Assembly (NCBI GenBank): GCA_036785705.1
Contig: JAWUZG010000970.1
Span: 2,514,501-2,578,500 of the forward strand
Source of the DNA: Acanthornis magna
Taxonomy: Eukaryota; Chordata; Aves; Passeriformes; Acanthizidae
Length of the DNA stretch: 64,000 nucleotides
Direction: 5' to 3'
The translations under genes and the position numbers were made by a program. How positions within the stretch are numbered: the first letter of the stretch is position 1; every line of letters starts with the position of its first letter. Shown here piece by piece: positions 35,324-50,000 of the stretch. Below the pieces are notes generated by a model. It was not told where the DNA came from. It ran no database searches and was given only the letters and a program-made list of their open reading frames with translations.

Positions 35324-38300
35324 GATAATTTTATGTATTTCTCCCAGAAAGAAAGAAATATTACAAGGAATCTGTTCAAGGAAATTTATTCATTTAAGAA
35401 ATGGAATTTCAGTCTCAAACTATGAACATAGTTTTCATCACAAGCTTAGTCATAGGTCTTGTCTTTATTCAGAATTAGAATGGCAGTGTTCTGAAGAGTG
35501 GACAAAAAATATAAACAGCAATGGTTCTGATAGAGGAAGAGTTGGGACATATGTGCACAAGACAGCAAGTTTAAAATATTTGGAGGTAATACTGTCTTTT
35601 AAAAGTAGTTGCCTAATTTACGGTGTGAACAGGTTTTGGTTTTTCAATTAAATATTTATGATTCCCTTTCCCCCCCAACATGCGCTTTAAGCATTTTTGG
35701 GGAATTATAATTATGTAATATTATAACTATTTTTGTTCTGGGTTATTCTGTTTGAAGTTGGTTTTGAAACTCACATTTATTTGAAGCTCTGGTGTGTATG
35801 ATTAAGGCAAATGACACACTTGCAACAGCAGTGCAAAAACCCCTCTACCTTTGACGTTCGAGACTGACTTTACTGTGAACTTTAAATCTTGCTTTGACTT
35901 TTGGGCTGGGGGAGATTTTATGTTTCCTGATAGCTCTCACTTCCTCTAGTGCAGTATGGTACTATGCCTGCTAAGATTAAGCAGTAAATTCCACCTGAAA
36001 TAATTGAGTTACCACTAATAAATCAACCAGCCGATATAGTAGTTGGAAATGGCAACTGTGCATGCATGCCAGTGATACACCACCTGCTGTGCCTGTCATC
36101 CACTTACATCCTTCCTCTGATTTAGAAATCTCTGGAGACAATGATAAAGATAGCTTGCCTTTGGAATATTTTATATCGTGTCTACCAACAAAATAACTGT
36201 CTATGCCAGTCAATCTAGATTATTTAAAGCACTTTTGGTCATCTATATTATTTGTTCCCTTCCATGGAACAATTTAGTACCTAGTAAGTTTAACTTGTAA
36301 TGGGAACTATTGTGATCTCATTTTGTTGTTTTTGATCTTTCCTAAATTGAAAACAAAAAGAAGTGATGGTAAGAAGAGATCCTGAGTAAGATTTAACTGG
36401 TACTTCCATGAGATGCAGATCATTTCACTATTAGAGTCAAAAATGGTGAAAGATTTTTACTGCAATTCAATTAGATATGAAGGGCTACATATTCTGTTAA
36501 AGGTACATTTTTGACAAACAAAACCTTTCATAAAAAGTAAACATTTGAAAAGATAATATTTCCTTTCTTCTAAAGTTTATACATTCATTTGAGGATTGAT
36601 ATTATTTCATGTAAACTAATGCATAAATGCACACTTTACTTTTCTTAATAGTAGGTGGAATTTCCTTAAAATTCAAGTTAATTCTCAGTGAATCAGAGAT
36701 TGATCACACCAGTCTCAGCAGCATACACTGCTGTTTGCTATAGGGCAAAGATAGTGAGTGCTACCAAGATAAATCTTCAACCCACTGTTCCCACCTGTGT
36801 CCTGTTCTTATTTTTGTGCTGCCCCAGACGTTTGAGAAAAATAATTTTTTCAAATGGAGAGGTATGGTCACTTGTCATACTGAGATACTCTCTGTCATTT
36901 TAGGTCAGCAGAACCTGAGCAGATGCTCTCCTTTCTGCAAGTGCAATAAACTTGATTAAACCTTTAATTGATGCACTCATAAATGCAAATGGTAGTTTCA
37001 TTCCTATGTGGGGAAAATAATTGGTTTCCTTTACTGAGGTTATTTGGAGGGAATCCCAAGACATGAAAATATGTGGTCAAATGGTGAAAGAACCCTTGTG
37101 GATACATTTGCAGTCCCTGGACAGATCTATGAAAGAGATGGAAAACACAAGCAATTGTGTTTTCTGACACATCACCTTTCTTTCCTCCCTTCCCCTTTTT
37201 CGATGGCAGTGACAAACAGTGATGTTCTTCAGGCACACTGCCAACAAATGTTCTACAAATTTCTTGTTAATAAGTAAAAATATTTACTGTACATTCCTTC
37301 TCAGTCAGGAGAAAGGGAGGTAGTACTAATAAAGTGAAAGCATGACCAAGGTGGAACTCTCTGGGTCTTCTCCCCAAGTAATGGAAGCTGGGGCTCTGCA
37401 CCATGGCACTCCAAGGGAAATTGGTCAAGCAAAACACCACAAGGCAGTATTTGGGCCTGCTTTCACATTTTATGGAATTTGTAGCAAATGCTGTGAGATG
37501 TGTCAATGGAAGAGGTGTAAGTGATCTGTGCATGAACTGGGGTTGCCTTGGGGCCTTAAAGATGACAAGACTAATATAGGACGATTTATTATGATAGAAA
37601 TATGTGTGAATGCAATAGCAGGTTGAACTCACCCTTAATGAAAACATGTTATGATTTTTTATTTTCTATTTTACTTTAAAAGGACAACTATACTATGCAT
37701 TAGGACTGCATAATTAGAAATGTTATATATTGCACTCATTTTATGCTGCCAAATAACATTATATTTACTATGGCAATATTTTCAATTTTATATAGTGCTG
37801 CATTTTTGCATGGAATGGAATTTTATGCAATATCTCATTTACGAAATGTCCTAGGATCTCTGTCCTGCTCAGCCCTAAGCCACTCATTCATGCACCTAGG
37901 ATGGACAGTTGTTCTGTTTTCATGCTAAGGTTCATAACTGCACTGATCAGAGCCCACATGTGGAATCAGAAATCCTCTGCTCAGACTGAACTCCAATAGG
38001 CTTTGCTGCTTTCTTCTGCAGGTAGGTTTATGTTGCTGTCTCACCAATCTCTGTGGAGTCAGCTGAGTTCTGATGGTTATAAAATGATCCTTGAATGTTC
38101 CTTCAGATATATCTCAGCCTTCAGCTCTGTAAGATTTTTTATTAAAATAAATTCTAATTCTAGTGTTATTATTTCTAAAAGGAAAAAAACCCCAATGGTG
38201 TGTGTTTCCATTTTTCTTCTTGTATCTTTCTCCCTGATTTTCCAAGCTGAGTTATTTCTCAGAGACACTATCATGTATGGGAGACAGTTTATATATTCTT

Positions 38301-39547
38301 TCCCGGCATTTTCCAAACTGCTCAGCCAGACCATCACGGAAAACTATATTAATTTCTGAGTAAATAGTCAGGACCTCTAGAACATAACTGACAGTGAAGT
38401 GTTTAAAACCTCTTATATTAGTTTTAACTTTATTTAGTCTAGAAGGAATAGAGCATTGTGTGCCTTTTGCTAATGTTTACATTTACATTAAAAATGAAGG
38501 CATGATTTGTTTCCCATCTTTGGGCCAAATTACAAAGATTTGCTGTTCAAACAAAGCTTCTGGCTGGTGTTGAATAGCTGGGCACAACAGGAAGAGAACA
38601 CTACAATGTGCATGACATACAGTCACCAGTGGTCCTGGGATGCTCCTTTTGGTAAAAGATGGGAACAAGGAAGACATCCTAGTTCCTACAGATTTGCCCT
38701 TGGGTCCTTTGATGGGAGCTTTTTGCACTGCTAGCTGCAAAACAAGGGGTGGGTGCCTTGGTGGAGGACCCTTGACTGAGGAGCTTCCCTCCATAGAGAT
38801 GGAAGATGGCATTTACCATCATTCCAGAAAACCTGTCTGCTTTCCTTTGATCTGCATCATGTCACTTGCGGAATTTTAAATTTTTATTTGGTAGGTATTG
38901 GTGTTGATGGTGCAGGGTACAGAAGTATGTTGGTTTTTTTTTTTTTTAATCAAGACAATTTACTGTATGGAAACAAAGTAATTGAATATTCCACTTCCTT
39001 CAAATAAAGCCCACATGCTGTGCCATGGGAATGCTGTCATGTCATAGCTAGGTATGTAAATAAGAGGTGTTTAGAGGTCTTAGAGGTGCTAAATACTCAC
39101 AGCTCGGCACCTCTGAAATAGAGTGCAATTTGGAACATGTAAACACTGCCTAGAGGCTTTGCTCTGAACATGCAAACCCTGCTGAAATCACAGAGCACAT
39201 CCACACATGGCTTAAAATTCAAGCTTTAGAAGGCTGACAAGATATTTGTCTGCTTCTCTATTCCATGACTGCTCTTATGTAAAAAAATCTAAGGTCTTTA
39301 CACACAAAAATGTTCTTTTTTCTCCTCCTTCAGTTCAGGTAATATAGGCATAAAGAGTTTCAGCTTATCAGATTTGACTGGTGTAAACTCAATTTGGTTA
39401 TTATGTGCAGTCAATATACCACTGTGGGGCCTTTGAGTCACAGCAAGATGTTTTTTAGCTATGGGGGAGGGGTGGTTTAGCATGTTTTTACTTTTCCTAT
39501 ATTGATGGTAAAAAGACAGGAATTATTTTAGTGATCTGCAGATCTTT

Positions 39548-39595
<48 letters not shown>

Positions 39596-42200
39596 CTGGA
39601 GCAGGAAAGGCATGCTCCTAGAAACACTGAATGGGGAGGATGACCTACTTTAGTTTAAAACCACAGGCGAACTGAACTTACTTTTTCAAACCTTATTCCA
39701 GCAATCAATCCCATTAAAATGTGGTCTTGAAATTTTAATGTGCCTTTTATACAAAACTGCTGTGTTAGGAAGAGGTGAAGAAAGCTTTCCATCTGACACT
39801 GGGCAAAGTCTCTCTATACAGGCAAGCAGCCACGCTCTCTGGGCCAGTTCTTGAGGTGACAAGGAAAGGCAGTGTTGCTTTTCATAGTGCAATGTCTTCA
39901 GCTTTTTCTTAATTTATTTTATTATTTTTCAGTTTCTGTTGAAGCAGTTAAACTCCAGAGCAGTAAGGTTTACTACATTATCTTGCACCATTCTGAACAC
40001 TAGTGCTGGCAATAATACCTGTCCTGGGCAGCTTGACTCCTTCCATCTCTTCTCACCACAGACTCCTCAGGAACTTTCCATACTAAAACAACTACCTACA
40101 TGTCTGTTGCTATATTTTCTTTTAGTCAGTGTCTTGTTAGCAGATTTAGGCATTTTGGAACAATACCTGAACTAATGTGATTGCAGCACTGTCTGCAGGG
40201 TACCTGAAAAACAGCTATTGTGATCTCTGGAGGTTGTAAGTCTGTAAATTACAACAGACTATGGTTTTGAGGTCACTGATAGTGTGTCTTGCCAGGGATG
40301 GGATTCAGAACTTTGTACAACGAAAAGAATTTATAGTATTTCTTATTTGAAGGCGAATTGGATTTCTGCTGCTGGTGTAGGTACATGATGCTACTGAGGC
40401 AGATTTGCAGAACAAAAAGGTTTGCAGTCATTCTGAAGTGAATCTGTTTGCATTACTGCAATGGGGAGTGGGTGGACAGTCTTAGTGAAAGACTGCAAAC
40501 AGCTTAAGTTTTTTGAACCATCTTGCTGACCAATCTAATGCTGTCATGGTTTTGTTCAAATGTGAATCAGACTTACTCATTTTAGACTGCATTGCTGAAG
40601 ATATCACCTAGCATAGCTGGCTCGTGATCCAGTGCAAGATGCTGAATTAGTGCATTTACCTATAAATTTTATCTATTTGTTCTATCTCAGAGACACTGCA
40701 CCTTCAAACTATGTGCTGCAAGCACAAAATGGGAAGTGCTTGCTGAATCTTGAGAGTTGGAAGCAGTAACATGGAGTTGGCCAGCTTCTCATCAGAAGCA
40801 GGCAAGGAAAACAAATACAATTGGTGTAAAAAAACCCTGCCAGCATTATCTCCATGTGTGTTACAAAAAATTGTCTTTAGACTGTACAATACGCTGTCAT
40901 TTTTTAAAGATATAATGTTGGATATAAAGCATGATACATGCCAAACCTCTTGGAGATCAGTCTAAATTATTGGAAATACTAACGGTATTTTCAGATTTGC
41001 CAGTAACAGAATTTGTGATGGAAATCAAGATCTTACTGTTAGAAAGGATGCTATAGATGCTATAACAAGCCTGTGGTGTATGTGCCTTCACGCTTGTCAC
41101 TTCACTGCAGTTCCTTCTGGCAGGGGCAGCTTGCAAACACTCCTTACAAAGCAGAAATGGCAGCCTCTCTGCTGAAGGATGATCTCCCTGAGCTATGGTT
41201 TATTTATGGTTTATGGTATTTTACAAGATTTGCCTCCAGCTAAGTGGAAAAAGTGGCACAGAAGCAATAGGAGGTTCATTCTAACTGACACACTTAAATG
41301 TCTGCAAAGCTGTTTCAACATTGAATTCCCAGCCTTTTCTGTGATTTCCAAAGTTTTCCATTTCCTTCAGCCTAGATAAATCAGACAAATGTTGTGTGCC
41401 AAATACAATTGTTACAAAGGCACATGCAATGCATAATTCTGCTACTGTTTTGGGGTCCCACTCTCCAAAGTGTTTGGAAGCACTGTGCTATGCAAGCATA
41501 CAAAGTCAATGGGAACAACCTGAGTGATACATGAAAGTACCCTTTGTTCTTGTGTGCGGCTTGAAAATCTCTTTTGGAATTTAAAATTTTATGGTACATT
41601 TGACCTTTAGTTAGGGCAGTGATTTAATGCACACTGAAAGGCAGTTATTGAGGTGGAGTGTCCATGTACCTAGAATAACACTCTGGCTCTTTGTTACTGA
41701 GCAATAAAATTATTTTTAGGTAAGAAAAGCCTTCTTTAGCAGCTTCCCAGTGTGGTGTTTCTTGATGGAGATGCTAATTTCCTGGAGAGAGAGCTCCAGG
41801 AACACAGCCTTTAAATATTGATCAGGAGCTGTACCATCTCTGAAAAGAGCCAAGCAAGATGAAATGGCAACATAAAAATACACTTAGCATCTCAGAGCTG
41901 CAAGCTTCTCTGGGTCTGTGTGTGGTCAGGCCAGCTCACTGCCCATGTTCAGCTGCAAATAGTGATCACGCCAACACGTCGGTGCCACGGAAGGGCTGCA
42001 AGTGGGCTAACACAGGTGGCCCTCCAGCTCCTCATGTCTCCACCCCCAGTGCCAGGACGTTGCGATAGGAGGGCAGAAGCCGCTCTGGCTCCCAGGGCAA
42101 AGGGTGAAGAGTCCCTGAATCCCTCGGACACTTAAGACCAGAACCTTCCCCATGCGGGGTAGGTGTCTGTGCCTTACACACCCACCCAGACCGGTGGGTC
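35324..42200. other. Intergenic stretch upstream of RAMP3
   Basis: No gene or clear transposon recognised. It holds T-runs at 38934-38947 and 39550-39590. Open frames of 100-126 codons occur on both strands without family resemblance. LTR and CR1 text is absent, which is unusual for this window. Confidence 0.4.
39550..39590. repeat. Poly-T tract (about T41)
   Basis: Uninterrupted run of about 41 T, which could be the reversed tail of a minus-strand retroposon. No body sequence is recognisable to its right. Confidence 0.9.
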
Positions 42201-42229
42201 TGGAGCGGCATCCTTCCCGCCACGTCTTT

Positions 42230-43010
42230 AGGAGGACCGGGAGGCACGGCCGCCCTTGCGAGCCTGCACACGGAGCACCCTCACCCGTTCCCGCCCCCGC
42301 CCCGCCCGGCCCTGCCGCGGGCCCGCCCCGCCGGCGCTGGGAGCTCGGGGAGGCGGGGGAGCTGTGCCCTGCGCGCCCGCCCCTGCTCCGCCGCCGCCCG
42401 GGGCTGGATGCCGAGGCATGAAGAGGAGCCTCCCCGGCGGGGGGGCCGAGGCGGATTCGGGCTCTGTGCGGCTGCGGACCGGCCGCCCCATGCGGGCTCC
42501 GTCCCCCGCGGCCGCTCGCCGCCGCTGCCGGCCGCGCCGGGATGGAGGCGCAGGGCAGCCGCCGCCGGCAACTCCCGGTCCTGCTGCTCTGGGGTAAGTG
42601 GCTCTGGGGCTGCCCGGGGGCGTCCCGGCTGCGTGCGGCGGGGCTCGGCGCTACCGCCCCGGGACTGCCGCACCGGGACCGCCTGAGCATCCTCGCGTGT
42701 GCGCGGCCCCCGAGGGCAGTGCTCTCTGCCGGGGCGTGGGGATGAAGTTCGGGAAAGGCGGGAGCGCCCCCACTTTGGCTAGTGCATCCCTTTGGGAGGG
42801 GGTCTTCGGGCGTCCCTTGCGGGCGGGTCGGGAGGCAGCGGGGATTGCTTTCCCTCCGGGGCTCGCCATCCCGAGCAGAGCGGCGGCGCCGGGCGGGCGC
42901 AGCATCAGAGCCTCTGGTCCCCTCCAGCATCGCGCCGACGGCAGTTCCCCATTGCCGAGGGGAGCCCCCAAACACGGCACAGGACGCGCAGGCTCCGGGA
43001 AAAGCGATCT
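42230..43010 (+). promoter_or_regulatory. RAMP3: CpG-island promoter of RAMP3
   Basis: About 780 bp of CpG-dense DNA spans the RAMP3 first exon. Several GC boxes (CCGCCC/GCCCCGCCC) cluster at 42291-42330, before the start codon, and no TATA box is seen. ATG codons at 42409 and 42418 precede the chosen start and open frames that overlap it, so they could reduce translation if transcription starts upstream of them. The long open frames on both strands reflect base composition. Confidence 0.8.
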
Positions 43011-43961
43011 CACAAACTTCTAGCGTTACTCAGGCTTTCCGTTTCGGATCCCACTTGGATTCTGGGGAGGTGTGTTTCACTGTTGGGGAAGGTTTTTTCC
43101 TGCAGACTGAGGGGCTGATTCCTGTTAAAATAGTTGAGTTTCAAGCACGTAGTTATCAAGCACAGGTGTCCTTCAGCTCTTTCAGTTGGAGTGCCTCGGC
43201 TCCTAGAAAAGCTGTTTTATTGTTCCTTGTCAGGTAGATTGTTTCAGGGCTCTCAGATTTAATGTGTTGCAGCCTTCAAAAGTTGCTGGGAGAAGTCAGT
43301 TCCAATCTTTGTCACTCAAGAGTAAATTCAGAGATGTAGTTGATTCCCTGAGTCACACTTAAGGGACAAAAAATCAGGCCTGGTGCCTTTAGAAGATGTA
43401 TTTGAGGACTTCAGAAGTTTGTTGGCTATTTTACATCCCTTCCAAAGTACAAAACTAGTAAACACTGCACATCTTTCTATGAAAAGACCCACAAATAAAT
43501 GGACAGTTGTAGCGACAGTGTTCAGTAGCAGCATCCTTACCTGGTCTGTCAAAAGAATGACATGTCCTATTCATAAGTTTTCTGATTCTTTGTAGTTTGA
43601 GGGCTGCTAAAACCTTACCTTAGTTGCTCAGATTTCTTTTATTCCCCAGCTGAAAAGGAATAAAAAGATGGCCAACACTTGCCTTGACACGTGAAAGATT
43701 TATGCAATCTTGAACTTAGGGAACTAGGCAGTAATCTCTTTGTATGGGGAGATGTCCTGATGTTACTGTGATTTTTGCAGGGCAAAATTGCTCACTGGAG
43801 ATTGATTTTCAGAGATTGAGTAGAGTGAAGGACAGTGTCCCTGTGGCTCAGGAAGCTACAGAAAGACATTTTTTACCAGTGAGGCACAGATAAATCAATT
43901 GTGCTAGACATTTTCAACTGTGCTAGTTCCATTTGTAATAGAATAACACTAACACTAACAC

Positions 43962-44005
<44 letters not shown>

Positions 44006-47000
44006 GATTTTAAGGATATCTGTTAATTGATAATGCCTTACTTTTGCTTAGAATTGGAAAGGGTAGACACAATCAAGAACTAATGAAATGGGACTGATTT
44101 CCTAGTAGAAAACCCCTCAAAGTTCTATGATATGAAATAAATGTTTCTAAATAAGAAAAGTCTAAAGTGTTAGAAAACGAAATTTCTTCTTTGAGAATAC
44201 AAACACAGTTTAAATACCAGTTATTTTGGAAGGATTTTTACTTTAACTGAGTGGTCATTCCTAATGGCTCCTTTTGATTAACCAGAGACCTGTGACCTCT
44301 CTCGTTAAGGTAAAACTCTTGCCACGATTTCTCAGTGTTAGCTCACTGAATGCAGTGGGCAGCCCATCTGGGTGGGTACTGGGACTGTACTTCCGTCACC
44401 TCAGACCACTGCATTCTGTAGCCTTCTGCCTAGGACTCTGGACACACTATCACTATGCAGACCTACCTGCTGTGTTGTCCGTCCTTAGCGAGGAGGGCAA
44501 AAGAAGGCAGTGCGTTCACTCAGTGATTGTAGGAGAAGTTGGGTTTGCCAAATGTGGGCGTTGTGTGTGGGTGGAGGGGAAAGAATGCATCAGCTGAGGT
44601 ACACAGGCACGTCTTCAGATCTGCTTCCCTGTAAAGTCCTGATTACATCCAGAATGGGGCAGAGCTGGAAACATCAGCTGTCAGGTGAAACAGAGCTGTA
44701 CTTAGAAGACATCTACTGACCATAGAATCTAAGCACCTAAGAGATAATCTAAGAAATAATGATGCATTCAGCATACCAAATTCTCTGATTCTACTTCTAT
44801 GTATGGAAACTGAGGTAAGGGGTAAGAAGAAACTTAAGGGCTTGATCATGACTTGTAGCAGACGAAGTGGGTTTTTTACACAAGTAATTGTTTTGGTATT
44901 CGTGGCCAAACATTTCTCCTTCATTCTTTATGCAGCAACTGCGTTTCAGTGGTACTCTTTGTATTTGAGTCAAAAAATGCTACCAGAGTAAAGCTGGCTA
45001 TTTTTTAAAATTCTGGACTAATCTCTCTCAGAATATTTATATAAATTCATATCAAGAAGGATGGTGTGATTCTTATCTGGAGCAGTTCTCTTATGCAGAT
45101 GTCAAAGATTGTCTGTAGGTGTTTGCATTTCATAATCCTGTTTTCACAGGGGTTAGCCACACTTAGCGCTTTGGTCAGAGGTGAGCAACTGGACAGTTGG
45201 AAAGTTGGAAACAGAGCCTGGTCCCAATTCCATTTTTACTTTCTATTTTAAAGACTATACCTCATCTTCAAACAATAATGAAAAAGCTGTGTATAAAAGT
45301 CCAAATTCTGTAAGGTCCTGAGCTCCCCTTGTGTGGAACATGGCATCTGTAACTCCTGGAGAGTTTGGATTCCAATGATGGGGAAAAAAAACCAACAGGA
45401 AACAATTTTAGTGAGTTAAAGTTTGAAAACCAAATCAAGGGGTTTTTTTTTCATTATTTTCTTAAGAACATATCATGCTGTTCTGCAGCTGCAAAGGGTG
45501 GAACAAAGAAAGGGACTATCATCATAGGAGTTCTGAATTTAATAGACCCAGGCGAGTGTGTGTGTGTGTGTCTGTGTGTGTGTGTAAAACAAATAAACCT
45601 GTGCAAAGCAGAACATCTTATTCTGAGACAGATCACTGAGTTCTAACAGAAACACTTCTCTACCAAAACCATGCTTCATTTTCTAAAGACATGATTTTCC
45701 ACAGGAAGACAGGCAGCAGACCCCAACAGCATCCATCCTGGAAGCAAAGTGTCTGGTGTAAATGCAGCCTCTGTTCCAACTTGCTGTTGGATGCTTGTTT
45801 GATCCTGGCATTCTTCCCACCACCCTTCAGCCTGTTTGTGTCTCCCGATTCTTTTATTTGGGAAGGTGCTGCACGTTTCCTAAGGTCTTCCCGTTCGCCA
45901 GGGCACAGGTTCATGCCAGTGCCCTTGAGAGGGTGAATGGCAGGACTGTCTGTGTGGTGGCAAGTGGACTGTAGGTGGTAGCACAGAGCATGGAATGCCA
46001 TCTCCAGCTGGTTTGGTCCCAGCCCCCAGGAGGAATGGCACTGTCTCTTTGAAGGTAACTCCAGGTTAAAAGTATGGAGGAGAGAAGAGGCTTTTTAAAC
46101 CTGATTTACAGCAATGAGATCTAATCCTGGAAACAATTTAGCGAGTAAACTCTTGCTCCTAAGTTAGTAAAATCTTGCTATCTAAATTGTAGTTAATGTT
46201 TTAAATACCTTTGCTGTCTCAGGGCTTTGCTTTTAGGTTTATTTTAGGTTTATTTTAGTCAAACCTGTGAGGCAAATCACCAGAGGAGAATCACCACCCT
46301 TGAAGTGGAGATGAAATTCTACACTCAGATAGACAGGTACTACTATAAGTGCAGATACACACAAACATACACTTTTAAAGAAAGCATCTTGAGCATGAGC
46401 TCAAGGGGAGCTATGGGAGGTTTTGTCAATTGAGTTGTGTTTCAACATTGCACCACCAATAGTTTTTGTTCAGTTTGTGTTTCAGTTTCTCCCACCTGTC
46501 TGCTGGTAACTGAGATGATTCATGGATTCATGGCAGACGAGTGAATCCATTTGCAGTTTGTCTTACCAGGGAAAAAAATGCAGTGAGTAGTCCCTTACAA
46601 AACACCATTTGCTACCATCTGTGTCTTGGCTATTGGAATTAGTACTTGAGAGACACATGAAGAAAGTAAACTGCTCTCATTTAGGGCTCAGAGAAAGATT
46701 AATTTTCACAAACATAATGAAACCTGTTTTAATTCACACCTTTTTAGTTTAGTGAAAACTGTCAAATGAACCATTTTATTTCAGAATAGGATTGTAGAAG
46801 TGTATTATTTGGTGTCTTATGAAAACAGCCTGTGTTTTCTCTAAAATAGGAATCTCTTCACAGCCAGGTTTGCATTGAGATAAACTGGAAAATATAAATG
46901 GGAAAAAACTGATATTATTTTAATGTGACTGTATATGTAGAGTGACGTAAAAGCTGTTTGAAGGACTCTTGGGTCATGTATTGGAATGTGCAGGTATGAG

Positions 47001-50000
47001 GAAAGAAAGGAGTAACAAAGTGGAATGGGAGAAGGGTGCCCTTTCAGAAGTTTTTAGGCTTAATCTCCCTTCATATATTGGCTTCCCTGAAACCAGTCTG
47101 AAAAGAGGAGAAATGCAGTTGCACTGTTAGAAATGGTCTGAAGGCTGGCGAGGATCCCACTTTCTCTTCAGAGCAGCTTAACATGATCTACCATATTGTC
47201 TTGGACAAGGGACATGTCTACATAACAGCCTGTGGACTCAATTATCTCGAGGAATACAGAATTTTGCCTGTGTGGAGGCAGATTGATGACCTTCTGCAGA
47301 TGGGCTGTCACTTGCTCCCCCATGCTCTGAGCCAGGGGGACTCTCACCTGAAGAGGAAGATGTGGAAGGCACTGCTGGGGCCCTGGGCACCAGGCTGATG
47401 AAAGCACATCCAGAATGGGGCAAAGCTGGAAACACCATTTCAGGTGAAATCCTCTGCTTTGCTTAGCACAGCTGTAGATACTTAGAAGTCACCTACTGAC
47501 TGTGGAATCTAAGCACTAAGAACGCCAGGCTGATGAAAGCACATCTTGTTTGCATCTTACCAGATTAAGCTGGGGAAGCAAAAGTTTGTGTAGAAGCACT
47601 GGGCCCTACAATAAAACATCTGTCTTAAGATTTTCACACTCTAATAAATATGACTAATTTGGTCTTATTTTGTAGAGCATTATCTGGGGAAGAATGTTCT
47701 GTGGGCAGTGTCAGAATAAGTAGTGTAATTAACATTGGCCAGTAATGAGTGTCAGTTCTGGTGTGAAGTCATTTTGTTTCCAAATGTCACAAGTGACAGA
47801 TTTCTTTTCCATCCTTTTGTGTCCAGAGAGATTGATACCAGAGACTCTAATCATTATAAAATATTATTGCATTGTTGTTGTCTCAAAATACCTAGTTTGA
47901 GATTTGACAGGGTGTGCGGCCTTTAGCAAAAAGGGGAAGAGGTTTCACAGCCATAGGGTAATGTGAAGACATGGGGAGATACTGGCACGGTAAATGGAAC
48001 CTTGTAGAAGTCATTCAGGTGGTCATCAAGGTGACACAAAGCTCAGGTTTCAGCCAAGACTTCAGCACTTGGACTTAAGCTTTGGCCTGTAACCTTCTCT
48101 CTTGCTCACCCTCTGTGACTGGAGAGTGTCCTCAGGGCTGTGAGGAAGTTGTCCCCCTGATGTGGTGGCGTGATGGCCACGCGGCTGCTTGCAGTTGTCT
48201 CATCATCTGAGGAGCAGTGGCTGTCTGTGGGATACCCAGACACGTGTTCTGTAGCATTGGAGTGGATGTGGCCTTTTGCCTGAAGGGGATCTCAGCCTTT
48301 GCTCAGGGTTTTGCTGTCTGGTAGCCACATGGAAGAGTTTTTCTGTTCGTGCTTGTTTTTGACAAATGGCTGCAAGTGTAATGCTGTCCTTCACATCTCT
48401 TGGGTTCATGAGCTGCTCCAGCTTTACTCCTCAAGGATCTCCATGTACCAAGAACATAACTTGTTCAATTTAATATTAGAAGAGGTTTCTTTAAATGTAT
48501 TTAGCAATGTGTATTGTAAACTTATATGGATAGAGCATTAAGCTTATGTTTTCAAGAGAAAAAGACAAAAAAAAAATTGTTTTGGCTTTCAATGAGATGC
48601 TCAAAGCTTGTATTTCCATGGAGTCATCAGTTGTCATTTAGATACGTAAAATCTTCTCTATTCCTATTTTATTTTTAGAAAAGCAGATCAGCATATAGTT
48701 TTTTACAATCTTAAGTATGTATTTCAAGCTAACTCAAAGCCAGAACTGACTATATTGTGTTAAAAATAATGTAAATCTCTTTATTTTTGACCAGTAGACC
48801 TAGACTGGATTTGCATTCAGGAAAGGTAACCTTTGCCATTAGTAATGTGGCTGCTGAACCTCCTTCTAGGGCTATGTTTGGGGTGACAATTTTCTACCAT
48901 GAAACACTTGGTGATGCACAATGAAGTAGAGATAGTGTTGCTGGAATAACCATCGGTCCGGTTTCTATTCAGCAGGCTGCAGTGTAACCAGAAACAGCAA
49001 AAAAGTCAGAGCAATACAAAAGAAAGTTCAAAAGAAAATTAAGCTCCTCAAAATAATTGTTTTCTTTCTGTATTTTAAGATTTTTGAAAAGAAATGTTAG
49101 TGCTCTTTTCTTGTATTTAAATATTTTTAAAAATGGGGAGGGGAATCTCCCTCTGTGTAGTAATGTGACATTTTAGACCTTTTATTTTCAGTGAGTTTTA
49201 GTTACAGTAGGTTCTATCTCCTCTTTGTCTTACCTTTCTGACGGAGCAGTACAGAACACCATAAGGATGCTTGATTCTATACGGCTCATGCTGTTCCATG
49301 CTGAATATGCCTGAGCAGTATTTAGGTTTTCTTTTCCTCCCAGCTGCTTTGTATTTTATCATGCAGTGATTTAGAAAAAAAAAGACCAAAACAAAAACTT
49401 GTCAAAGAAATAGAAAGTGTTGGTAGGAACAATGTAAAATAAACACCTCTTTTAGGAAACGGGGGATTCTTGCAGTCTTGAAATCTACACTGGAAATGTT
49501 TATGAAGATTATCTCTCTTTTGAGTAGATGTTCTAGGCTTGGCACAGAAATCATTCTAAGACCTTCTTTACCTCATGCTACAAAAGATCTGAAAGATGTG
49601 AGGCATTCCTTCTGGCCTGTGATTGTACCACTCCACAGCTGTATAAATAAATTAAAGTCTTTATAACCGCATGAGTAAAAGAATTGTTGACACATTTGCA
49701 AAACTAGAGGGAGGGGAGTACTCATTCTTATCTACACCCCTTTCTACTTATTTCTTGCATGACCTCAAAATCCTTAGGAGGATTTCTTTCCCTCAGGCTG
49801 TAGGTGAAAAAGTTTGCCTGCCATGTGTGAGCAAAGCCACAGAAAATATAAGCCTAAGAACACCTCTGAGACTGTGAATGCAGGCAGATTTAGGTAAACT
49901 GTTTTGCAGGCCCTCTGATGGTGTTGGAGCTAAACAAACCCTGATGTTCTGTAGATGAATAGAGAATAACCAATATTGTTCGGTTGAATCTGCTGCTGGC

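Noticed and set aside
35009..35425. 138-codon plus-strand frame
   Set aside because: Lies mostly inside the minus-oriented ERVL LTR and reads across its boundary.
42007..42975. 322-codon minus-strand open frame
   Set aside because: It covers the RAMP3 CpG island. Arg/Pro/Ala/Gly-rich composition and overlapping long frames on both strands show it comes from low stop-codon density.
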